NCBI GenBank assembly: GCA_017462505.1
Contig: JAFTQY010000085.1
Coordinates: 1-17,730 of the forward strand
Source of the DNA: Clostridia bacterium
GTDB lineage: Bacteria; Bacillota_A; Clostridia; Christensenellales; Borkfalkiaceae
DNA: 17,730 nt
Direction of reading: 5' to 3'
Shown here: positions 1-5,864 of the stretch, one piece after another
Layout: every line of letters begins with the position of its first letter
Position numbering within the stretch: position 1 is the stretch's first letter
The notes under the pieces: generated by a model
Told to the model about the DNA's origin: nothing
Databases searched by the model: none
Seen by the model: the letters and a program-made list of their open reading frames with translations, nothing else
Position numbers and translations under genes: made by a program

Positions 1-32
1 GCATTGAACCATTTCACAGTACCCTGAGCCAT
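1..32 (-). CDS. Cold-shock protein (CspA family), N-terminal fragment cut by the window edge
   Basis: Reading the minus strand from position 32 gives MAQGTVKWFN and then a partial Ala codon, which is the usual opening of CspA-family single-stranded nucleic acid binding proteins (the KWFN segment begins the first beta strands of the cold-shock domain). An AGGGGG ribosome binding site lies about 9 bases upstream, and a good promoter lies about 80 bases further up. Only about ten codons are inside the window, so the rest of the fold, including the RNP motifs, cannot be checked. The family acts as RNA chaperones. The identity rests on this short but very characteristic peptide and on the matching upstream signals. 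Confidence 0.8.
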   Translation of the reverse strand, partial: MAQGTVKWFN

Positions 33-110
33 CTTCGGTACCCCCTTCAATTTACTCAACGATAAATCTGCCGCAAAGTACCCCCGTCATTTTATTCGTT
101 TATACTTCAC

Positions 111-139
111 ATTATATCATAAAATTTTTGCCTTTGCAA
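111..139 (-). promoter_or_regulatory. Sigma-A promoter of the cold-shock gene
   Basis: On the minus strand there is a perfect -10 TATAAT (positions 116-111) and a -35 TTGCAA (139-134), separated by 17 bases. Transcription from here gives a leader of roughly 70 bases. The leader holds the sequence GGGGGTAC twice; the copy near the ATG overlaps the ribosome binding site and the other lies about 35 bases earlier. Cold-shock genes often have structured leaders, and whether this one does is not established. Confidence 0.65.
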
Positions 140-200
140 CACTTACGATAAAATTTTTAGCGCACTTTTCCCCATTTTTTCGATTTTTTTAGTAAAATAG

Positions 201-230
201 TAGACTTTTCACGCGTTTTAATGCTATAAT
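201..230 (+). promoter_or_regulatory. Extended -10 promoter of uppP
   Basis: A TATAAT hexamer at 225-230 is preceded by TGC, forming an extended -10 element. A weak -35-like TAGACT lies at 201-206 with an 18-base spacer. Transcription would start near 237, about 35 bases before the uppP start codon. It is divergent from the cold-shock promoter at 111-139. Confidence 0.6.
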
Positions 231-271
231 CTTAGCGTAATGGTCATAGACTACCAAAAAAAGGAAATTTT

Positions 272-1150
272 ATGAACTTTCTTAACGTTTTAAAAATCAT
301 CTTCTTCGGCATTATCGAGGGGATTACCGAGTGGCTGCCCGTATCGAGCACGGGACATCTCATTCTCTTTGAAAGATTCTGCCCGATCAAAAACGTATCA
401 GCGGGATTTATGGAGCTGTTTGAATATTTGATACAGCTCGGCGCGATCTTCGCCGTCGTCGTTCTCTTTTGGAAAAAGCTTTTTCCCCTTGGAAAAACAG
501 AGCAAGCCAACGGAGAAAACGGCGAAATCAAGAGCAAAATCGTCTGGAAAAAAGACGTCTTGACGATGTGGCTGAAAGTCATCGTCGCATGCGTTCCCGC
601 CGTTTTTGCTATCGCAATCGACCAAGCGTTTGAAAAGCTTTCCACTTTAAGCGAAACCGCGATTATCGCAGGCGCGCTGATCGTGTACGGTATCGTCTTT
701 ATCTTTGTGGAAAAATGGAACGAAAAGCGCAACGCAAAGATCACGGAAATTGCCGCTCTGTCCTACAAATACGCCTTTTTTATCGGGTGTTTTCAGGTGC
801 TTGCGGCGATCCCCGGCACGTCCCGATCGGGTATCACCATTATCGGCGCACTCCTTTTGGGGGTGAGCAGAACGGCGTCTGCCGAGTTTACGTTCTTCCT
901 TGCTATCCCTACCATGGTAGGCACGAGCGGATATAAGATTTTGAAATTTCTCATGAACGAGGGCAGTATCGCGGGCGCGGAGATCGGGTATCTTTTGATC
1001 GGTATGGCGGTGGCGTTTGCCGTGTCCATGGTCGCGATCAAATTCTTGATGAACTTCGTGAAAAAGCACGATTTTAAGGTGTTCGGCGCATACCGTATCC
1101 TACTCGGCGTTGTGGTGATCGCCGCTTTGATTATCCCCGCTTTGATTTGA
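272..1150 (+). CDS. uppP: Undecaprenyl-diphosphatase UppP (BacA family)
   Basis: This 292-residue polytopic membrane protein dephosphorylates undecaprenyl diphosphate so that the lipid carrier can be reused for peptidoglycan and other wall polymers; members of the family also give bacitracin resistance. The first signature, EGITEWLPVSSTGHL, is at residues 16-30 and contains the catalytic Glu and His pattern. The second, PGTSRSG, is near residues 180-186 and contains the essential Arg. Several hydrophobic segments fill the rest, and the length is normal for the family. The start is supported by an AAGGAAA ribosome binding site 5-6 bases upstream. It is the only plus-strand gene here, has its own promoter and ends at a strong hairpin, so it is a single-gene unit. 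It has no visible tie to the microcompartment genes. Confidence 0.95.
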   Translation: MNFLNVLKIIFFGIIEGITEWLPVSSTGHLILFERFCPIKNVSAGFMELFEYLIQLGAIFAVVVLFWKKLFPLGKTEQANGENGEIKSKIVWKKDVLTMWLKVIVACVPAVFAIAIDQAFEKLSTLSETAIIAGALIVYGIVFIFVEKWNEKRNAKITEIAALSYKYAFFIGCFQVLAAIPGTSRSGITIIGALLLGVSRTASAEFTFFLAIPTMVGTSGYKILKFLMNEGSIAGAEIGYLLIGMAVAFAVSMVAIKFLMNFVKKHDFKVFGAYRILLGVVVIAALIIPALI

Positions 1151-1169
1151 AAATAAACCTATCTATGAC

Positions 1170-1207
1170 AAAACCGCGGTTTCGCTTTTCCGAAACCGCG
1201 GTTTTTT
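1170..1207. terminator. Bidirectional intrinsic terminator between uppP and the ACT gene
   Basis: A 15-base perfect stem, AAAACCGCGGTTTCG (1170-1184) with CGAAACCGCGGTTTT (1191-1205), has a 6-base loop. It is followed by T residues on the plus strand, and the A-rich left arm supplies the T run on the minus strand. It lies between two converging genes (uppP ends at 1150, the ACT gene at 1218), so it probably stops transcription from both sides. Confidence 0.93.
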
Positions 1208-1217
1208 ATTTGTCTTT

Positions 1218-1619
1218 TTAAAGCAGTTTTGCGCCCGCTTTTTTCAAAACGTCGATCGCCTTTTCGGTCGTAGCCGTCTTGAACGCGATCTTTGCGTGTC
1301 CGTCCACGCCTGCGTACGAATACATGTATTCCACGCTGACCCCGCCGTCGCCAAGCGCGATCAACAGTTCGGCAAGCGCACCCGCTTTATCGGGCACTTC
1401 CAACCCTACGAGTTCCACCTCCGACGAGATATACCCCGCCTCTTTCAACGCGGAAAGCGCCTTTGCGTTGTCCTCGGTGATCAAACGCAAAATACCGAAA
1501 TCCTGCGTGTCCGCAATCGACAACGCCAGCAGATTGACGTTGGCGTCCTTTAACACTTTACAGCACGCGCTTGCTTTGCCTGCTTTGTTTTCCAAAAATA
1601 CTGCGATTTGTTTTATCAT
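1218..1619 (-). CDS. Tandem ACT-domain protein, last gene of the iorAB-paaK operon
   Basis: The 133 residues form two ACT domains, about residues 1-67 (starting MIKQIAVFLENKAGKASACC) and 72-133 (starting VGLEVPDKAGALAELL). The G-K-A and D-K-A-G-A-L turns are typical of amino-acid binding ACT folds. There is no catalytic domain. Small stand-alone ACT proteins of this kind commonly sit beside phenylacetate-CoA ligase and indolepyruvate oxidoreductase genes in anaerobes, and are presumed to sense aromatic amino acids or related ligands. That role is inference from neighbourhood. The start overlaps the paaK stop by 4 bases (ATGA), showing translational coupling, and an AGGAGA site lies just upstream. 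The gene ends a few bases before the shared terminator. Confidence 0.85.
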   Translation of the reverse strand: MIKQIAVFLENKAGKASACCKVLKDANVNLLALSIADTQDFGILRLITEDNAKALSALKEAGYISSEVELVGLEVPDKAGALAELLIALGDGGVSVEYMYSYAGVDGHAKIAFKTATTEKAIDVLKKAGAKLL

Positions 1620-2920
1620 AATTTTCTCCTATCTGTAATACGTTTCGCCTTCCCCTCGCTACGCGCCACCGTACCAGGCGAAACAAGGGTAATTTTTGCG
1701 CTAACCGACAAAGCCGACGCCATATCCGCCGCCAACTTCTTGCGGATCTCTTCCACGTGCGCAACTTCGTCGATAGAAATGCTGGGCGAAAGCTCTACCA
1801 CGATCTCCATCGTGTCGAGGTTATTCACGCGGTCAACGTTGATATGGTAATGGGGTTGAATGTCAGAGTTCGTCAACAACACGCTTTCGATCTGGGACGG
1901 GAATACGTTTACGCCGCGGATAATGAGCATATCGTCGCTTCTGCCCGTGATCTTGTTGAGCTTGACCGTCGTTCTGCCACAAGGACAAGGATCGGCGTTC
2001 AAGCTTGCGATATCCCTCGTTCTGTATCTAAGCAAGGGCATACCCTCTTTGGTGAGCGTGGTGATTACCAGCTCGCCCGATTCGCCGTAGGGCAACGGTT
2101 CGAGGGTGTCCACGTCCACGATTTCGGGATAGAAATGATCGTCCTGGAAATGCATACCCGTCTTGAACTGACAGTCGCACGCAACGCCCGGACCTGCAAT
2201 TTCGCTAAGCCCATAGATATCGCAAGCACGGATACCCAAACGCCTTTCAATGTCCGCGCGCATACCTTCCGACCACGCTTCTGCGCCGAATACGCCACCT
2301 TTCAGCTTGATATCCACGCCCGGTTTTAAACCAAGCTTGTCGATCTCTTCCGCCAAATAGATAATATACGACGGCGTACAGCAGATAATATCCGCGCCGA
2401 AATCGGTGATGAGCTGAATTTGTTTTTGGGTGTTACCTGCCGACGCGGGCACGACGCACGCGCCCATTTTTTCAGCGCCGTAGTGCATGCCCAAGCCGCC
2501 CGTGAACAGCCCGTACCCGTAGGCTACGTGCACAACGCTGTCCTCGTCCGCGCCCGCCATAACTAGCGAACGCGCCGCACAATCCGCCCATACGTCGATA
2601 TCCTTCATAGTATAGCCCGCAACGGTCAGCTTACCCGTCGTTGCGCTGGACGCGTGCAAACGCACCAGATCGCGGCGAGGGCGTGCCATCATACCGAACG
2701 GATACGCGTCGCGCAGATCCTGTTTTACGGTGTACGGCAATTTATAAATGTCGTCGATGGATTTGATATCGCTGGGTTTGAGCTTCATCGCGTCCATCTT
2801 TTCGCGGTAAGGTTTTTGGTTTTCGTACACATACTTAACCATTTTCACCAAACGTTCGGATTGCAGCACCTTTTTTTGGTCGGGACTCATCGTCTCCAAT
2901 TCTTTTTGAAAATATTGCAT
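1616..2920 (-). CDS. paaK: Phenylacetate-CoA ligase family enzyme (aryl-acid activating)
   Basis: This adenylate-forming ligase would join arylacetates such as phenylacetate or indoleacetate to CoA with ATP. Visible motifs are the phosphate loop SSATTGK (residues 91-97 of the 434-residue form), YGLSE in the middle, YRTRDIA, and GRSDDMLIIRGVNVFPSQIE at the start of the C-terminal domain, which is the PaaK pattern. I chose the start at 2920 (MQYFQKEL) because an AAAGGA site is correctly spaced there and PaaK proteins begin at this point; the open frame extends 35 codons further up, through a hairpin-rich spacer with no ribosome binding site. Genes on both sides process arylpyruvates and their CoA esters, so the substrate is probably an arylacetate. 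The exact acid cannot be told from sequence. Confidence 0.92.
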   Translation of the reverse strand: MQYFQKELETMSPDQKKVLQSERLVKMVKYVYENQKPYREKMDAMKLKPSDIKSIDDIYKLPYTVKQDLRDAYPFGMMARPRRDLVRLHASSATTGKLTVAGYTMKDIDVWADCAARSLVMAGADEDSVVHVAYGYGLFTGGLGMHYGAEKMGACVVPASAGNTQKQIQLITDFGADIICCTPSYIIYLAEEIDKLGLKPGVDIKLKGGVFGAEAWSEGMRADIERRLGIRACDIYGLSEIAGPGVACDCQFKTGMHFQDDHFYPEIVDVDTLEPLPYGESGELVITTLTKEGMPLLRYRTRDIASLNADPCPCGRTTVKLNKITGRSDDMLIIRGVNVFPSQIESVLLTNSDIQPHYHINVDRVNNLDTMEIVVELSPSISIDEVAHVEEIRKKLAADMASALSVSAKITLVSPGTVARSEGKAKRITDRRKL

Positions 2921-2935
2921 ATAATTTTTTCCTTT

Positions 2936-2974
2936 GTTGCAGTTTCCCCCTGCAACCGCCGTAAAATTACGACG
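2936..2974 (-). other. Two tandem hairpins in the iorB-paaK spacer
   Basis: The minus-strand transcript can form GTTGCAG/CTGCAAC (7 pairs, 2936-2956, 7-base loop). Immediately beside it is CGTCGTA/TACGGCG (7 pairs with one G-U, 2957-2974, 4-base loop). The first hairpin ends two bases before the paaK ribosome binding site. No T run follows, so these are not ordinary terminators. RNA processing, protection of the upstream message or control of paaK translation are possible. Confidence 0.5.
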
Positions 2975-2999
2975 TGTATTTTTCTTTTTTATCTGCTCT

Positions 3000-3569
3000 T
3001 TACACCCGCTCAAAGCCGAGTTCAAAGGCTTTCATATTCAGCGCGCGGAATTTTTCAGGCACGCAAGCCGCCACCGCCGCCGCCATGATTTCCTTATCAA
3101 AGCCGTACAGCTTGCACAGCGCGCCGAGCATAACGATATTCGTCGCTTTCGCGCTGCCCGCCTCCATCGCCCACGCCTGCGCCGACACAAAATGCACGTT
3201 TTCGTTTTCGCCAAGCAGTTTGTCCTTTAAGCCGTCGGGATATTTCGCCGCGCCCGTAATACAGGGCATGGGCAAAATCTTTTCGTCGTTGACAAGCAAC
3301 ACCCCGCCCTCTTTCAAATAATGCTTTACACGCGCCGCCTCCAACGCCTCAAACGCCAAAACCACGTCCGCACTCCCCTCCCAAATCACGGGGGAATAAA
3401 TTTTATCGCCGATACGCACGTGCGTAACTACGCTGCCGCCGCGTTGGCTCATGCCGTGGATTTCGCTCAGCTTGCAATCCTTTCCCGCCAGCATGGCGTA
3501 TTTCCCGAGGACACGGCTCGCAAGCAACGTACCCTGTCCGCCTACGCCTGCAATCAATACGTTCATCAT
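3000..3569 (-). CDS. iorB: Indolepyruvate:ferredoxin oxidoreductase, beta subunit
   Basis: The 189-residue protein is the gamma-type subunit (POR_N-like, catalytic interface) of indolepyruvate oxidoreductase. It begins MMNVLIAGVGGQGTLLASRV, whose GxGGQG motif is diagnostic of this fold, and EIHGMSQRGGSVVTHVR (about residues 38-54) matches IorB proteins. With IorA it converts arylpyruvate plus CoA to arylacetyl-CoA and CO2, reducing ferredoxin; the reaction is reversible. It starts one base after the iorA stop codon, with a GGAGGG site inside the end of iorA, so the two subunits are translationally linked. Two adjacent ATG codons are present and either could serve. The length is normal. Confidence 0.93.
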   Translation of the reverse strand: MMNVLIAGVGGQGTLLASRVLGKYAMLAGKDCKLSEIHGMSQRGGSVVTHVRIGDKIYSPVIWEGSADVVLAFEALEAARVKHYLKEGGVLLVNDEKILPMPCITGAAKYPDGLKDKLLGENENVHFVSAQAWAMEAGSAKATNIVMLGALCKLYGFDKEIMAAAVAACVPEKFRALNMKAFELGFERV

Positions 3570-3570
3570 A

Positions 3571-5289
3571 TCATTCGCCCTCCTTTACAAGCGCGTGGAA
3601 GGGGCATACCGCGGCGCAAACGCCGCAACCCGTGCATTGATTTACGTCAATAACCACGCAGTTTTCACCCATGCTGATCGCAGGGCAGCCGATACGCATG
3701 CACACGCCGCAGTTTTTACAATTGACGACGTTCATCTTCGGTTTGGGGGATTTATCAAGCAGAGCGCAAGGGCGTTGCGCGATAATTACGCTGACTTCGG
3801 GCGAAGCGATCGCCGCCTTTACCGCCTTTTCCACCGCTTTCACGTCGTACGCGTCCACGATCGCAAGGTCCTTGACCCCGCAAGCGCGGCAAAGCTCGTC
3901 CAAGAGCACCACGGGCGCGGGCTCGCCTTTGAGGTTTTTACCCGTCGCGGGGTGCTGTTGATGCCCCGTCATACCCGTCGTGGAATTATCCAAAATCATC
4001 AGCGTAATGCCGCTTTGATTATACACGGCGTTGATCAAGCCCGTCACGCCGCTGTGCAAAAAGGTCGAATCGCCGATCACCGCCACGTTACGGCTATCCC
4101 CGTCCGTCGCCTTTTTCATGCCGTGCGCCATGCCCACGGACGCGCCCATGCATACGCAGGTATCCACCGCCGACAAGGGGGCTACCGCGCCGAGGGTATA
4201 ACAGCCGATATCGCCGTTGACCGTCAGTTTCAATTTGTTCAAAACGTAGAACACGCCGCGGTGCGGGCAACCCGCGCACATAACGGGGGGACGGGCGGGC
4301 ACACTTTCCGCCGCCGCCACTTCGTCCGCCGCCAAACCGAACGCCGCCTTAATCTTCGGCACGGAAATTTCGCCTTGCAGAGAGAACAGCGATTTGCCCT
4401 CGCAAGCGATCCCCGCCGCCTTTAACGTATCCTCGATAAAGGGTTCTAATTCTTCAATGACGTAGAGCTTGCTTACCTTTTTCGCAAACTGAGCGATCGC
4501 GGGCACGGGTACGGGGTGTACCGTACCGATCTTATACACGTTGGCGCTGGGCAACGCCTCTTTTACATATTCATACACCACGCCCGAGCATACCACGCCG
4601 ATTTCCTTTTCGTTTGTATATTCCGCGCGGTTACATGCCATCGTGCAAGCATACTCTAAAATATCCTTGTCGCGCTGTTCGACGACCACGTGGCGCTTGA
4701 TCGCGTTGGCGGGCATCATAACGTATTTCGCCGACGATTTTTCGTACGGCTTTACGCCCACCTCTTCCCGATCGCAAAGCTCCACCATGCCGTGGGAATG
4801 TGCTACGCGCGTCGTTTCTCTCAGCAATACGGGCGTGTCGAATTTTTCGCTGAGCTCATACGCAAGCTTGACAAATTCCTTTGCCTCGCCCGCGTCGGAC
4901 GGCTCTAACATGGGCACGTGCGCGCTACGCGCATAATAACGGCTGTCCTGTTCGTTTTGCGAAGAGTGCATACCGGGGTCGTCCGCAACGACGATAACAA
5001 GCCCGCCGTTGATCCCCGTATACGCCACGGTAAACAACGGGTCTGCCGCTACGTTCAGTCCGACGTGTTTCATGCATGCCATAGCCCTTGCGCCGCCGAC
5101 CGCTGCGCCGATCGCCACCTCTACCGCGACCTTTTCGTTGGGCGCCCATTCCGCATATACGCCCTCGTGTTTCACAAAGTTTTCCGCGATTTCCGTGCTG
5201 GGCGTGCCGGGATAGGCGGAAAGCACCTTTACCCCCGCTTCGTACGCGCCGCGCGCAATCGCTTTGTTTGTCAGCATCAATTCTTTCAT
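3571..5289 (-). CDS. iorA: Indolepyruvate:ferredoxin oxidoreductase, alpha subunit
   Basis: This 572-residue protein carries the thiamine diphosphate centre and the ferredoxin centre. An N-terminal pyrimidine-binding domain (KVLSAYPGTPSTEIAENF near residues 18-35) comes first. The C-terminal diphosphate-binding domain holds CAGCPHRG, GDIGCYTLG, GDSTF and DNSTTGMTG. The last 50 residues contain two cysteine clusters (CKNCGVCMRIGC and CTGCGVCAAVC) for [4Fe-4S] centres. I placed the start at 5289 (MKELMLTN) because of the AAGGAAAAG site just upstream and because the extra upstream codons would run into the preceding gene. Family knowledge: it oxidises indolepyruvate, phenylpyruvate and p-hydroxyphenylpyruvate. 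It is coupled to iorB, and an arylacyl thioesterase precedes it. Confidence 0.95.
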   Translation of the reverse strand: MKELMLTNKAIARGAYEAGVKVLSAYPGTPSTEIAENFVKHEGVYAEWAPNEKVAVEVAIGAAVGGARAMACMKHVGLNVAADPLFTVAYTGINGGLVIVVADDPGMHSSQNEQDSRYYARSAHVPMLEPSDAGEAKEFVKLAYELSEKFDTPVLLRETTRVAHSHGMVELCDREEVGVKPYEKSSAKYVMMPANAIKRHVVVEQRDKDILEYACTMACNRAEYTNEKEIGVVCSGVVYEYVKEALPSANVYKIGTVHPVPVPAIAQFAKKVSKLYVIEELEPFIEDTLKAAGIACEGKSLFSLQGEISVPKIKAAFGLAADEVAAAESVPARPPVMCAGCPHRGVFYVLNKLKLTVNGDIGCYTLGAVAPLSAVDTCVCMGASVGMAHGMKKATDGDSRNVAVIGDSTFLHSGVTGLINAVYNQSGITLMILDNSTTGMTGHQQHPATGKNLKGEPAPVVLLDELCRACGVKDLAIVDAYDVKAVEKAVKAAIASPEVSVIIAQRPCALLDKSPKPKMNVVNCKNCGVCMRIGCPAISMGENCVVIDVNQCTGCGVCAAVCPFHALVKEGE

Positions 5290-5306
5290 ATCTCTTTTCC
5301 TTTCGT

Positions 5307-5732
5307 TTATCCAAATTTTTCCGCAAGCGCCGCCCTGTCCACGTCCTTGACAAAGCCGTTGAACGAGCAAACGCAAACGACCTCGCCCGACGCGTCGCGA
5401 AGAATGACTTCGCTGACGGTGTTATGCCCCGCGCGCACCTTTTCCCGCGCCTCTGCGGTAACGTACGGGGGCTTTGCCGCACGCACGTAATCGATATGCC
5501 CGCATTGCGTCACCGTCATCGGGTGAATATGGTTTGCGTGCACCGCAAACGCAAAGTCCGCTAAGGTATACAGCATACCGCCCTGCGCTGTGCCGTTGGC
5601 GTTGAAACAATTTTCGGTAATCGGAGCACGTACCACCGCTCTTTCGGTATTCAACTCCAAAATTTCCGCCCCGATCAGCTTGATAAACTGATCGTGATCG
5701 AATATTTTCTTCGTCAATTCTTCGTCCGTCAT
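5307..5732 (-). CDS. PaaI-type hotdog-fold acyl-CoA thioesterase, first gene of the aryl-acid operon
   Basis: The 141-residue protein has the single hotdog fold of PaaI thioesterases: FNANGTAQGGMLYTLADFA (about residues 43-61) is the family signature, with the helix that crosses the fold, and the Asp in LADFA is in the usual catalytic position. Other strands include TQCGHIDYVRAAKPPYVTAEA. In this setting it probably hydrolyses arylacetyl-CoA, releasing arylacetate and CoA for the IorAB reaction, or proofreads unwanted aryl-CoA esters. This substrate is inferred from its neighbours. It is followed after 17 bases by iorA, and preceded by a full-consensus promoter. The start is supported by an AGGGAT site about 7 bases upstream. 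Confidence 0.87.
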   Translation of the reverse strand: MTDEELTKKIFDHDQFIKLIGAEILELNTERAVVRAPITENCFNANGTAQGGMLYTLADFAFAVHANHIHPMTVTQCGHIDYVRAAKPPYVTAEAREKVRAGHNTVSEVILRDASGEVVCVCSFNGFVKDVDRAALAEKFG

Positions 5733-5765
5733 TTTTTTATCCCTAAAAAATATTATATGCTAAAT

Positions 5766-5794
5766 ATTATAACATGCAAAGGGCTTTTTGTCAA
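5766..5794 (-). promoter_or_regulatory. Consensus sigma-A promoter of the thioesterase-iorAB-paaK-ACT operon
   Basis: On the minus strand TTGACA (5794-5789) and TATAAT (5771-5766) are both perfect and are separated by exactly 17 bases, with TGT before the -10 hexamer. This is as strong as a housekeeping promoter can look. It implies high constitutive transcription unless a repressor or leader acts. The untranslated leader is only about 25-30 bases, so little room exists for a riboswitch. Confidence 0.85.
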
Positions 5795-5804
5795 TATCGC
5801 GCCA

Positions 5805-5844
5805 TAAAAAAAACGACCCGTTTTTCCTCAGAAACGAGCCGTTT
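5805..5844 (-). terminator. Terminator of the GH106-like gene
   Basis: The minus-strand transcript forms AAACGGCTCGTTT with AAACGGGTCGTTT, 13 consecutive pairs including two G-U pairs, closed by an 8-base loop and followed by a T run. On the plus strand the two wobble positions become A-C mismatches, so the sequence favours termination of minus-strand transcription only. It begins about 20 bases after the stop codon at 5865 and lies just upstream of the next operon's promoter. Confidence 0.87.
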
Positions 5845-5864
5845 TTTCGATTTTTCCCATTTAT

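Noticed and set aside
2921..3025. Upstream extension of the paaK frame by 35 codons
   Set aside because: The extension crosses two hairpins and part of the iorB end, has no ribosome binding site, and is not typical of PaaK N-termini. The ATG at 2920 has a good AAAGGA site.
3451..4425. Plus-strand open frame of 324 codons
   Set aside because: It is antisense to iorB and iorA; the many His and Arg residues reflect the complement of Ala/Val/Gly codons, not a real protein.
5290..5376. Upstream extension of the iorA frame by 29 codons
   Set aside because: It would overlap the thioesterase gene out of frame and lacks a ribosome binding site, while the ATG at 5289 is preceded by AAGGAAAAG.
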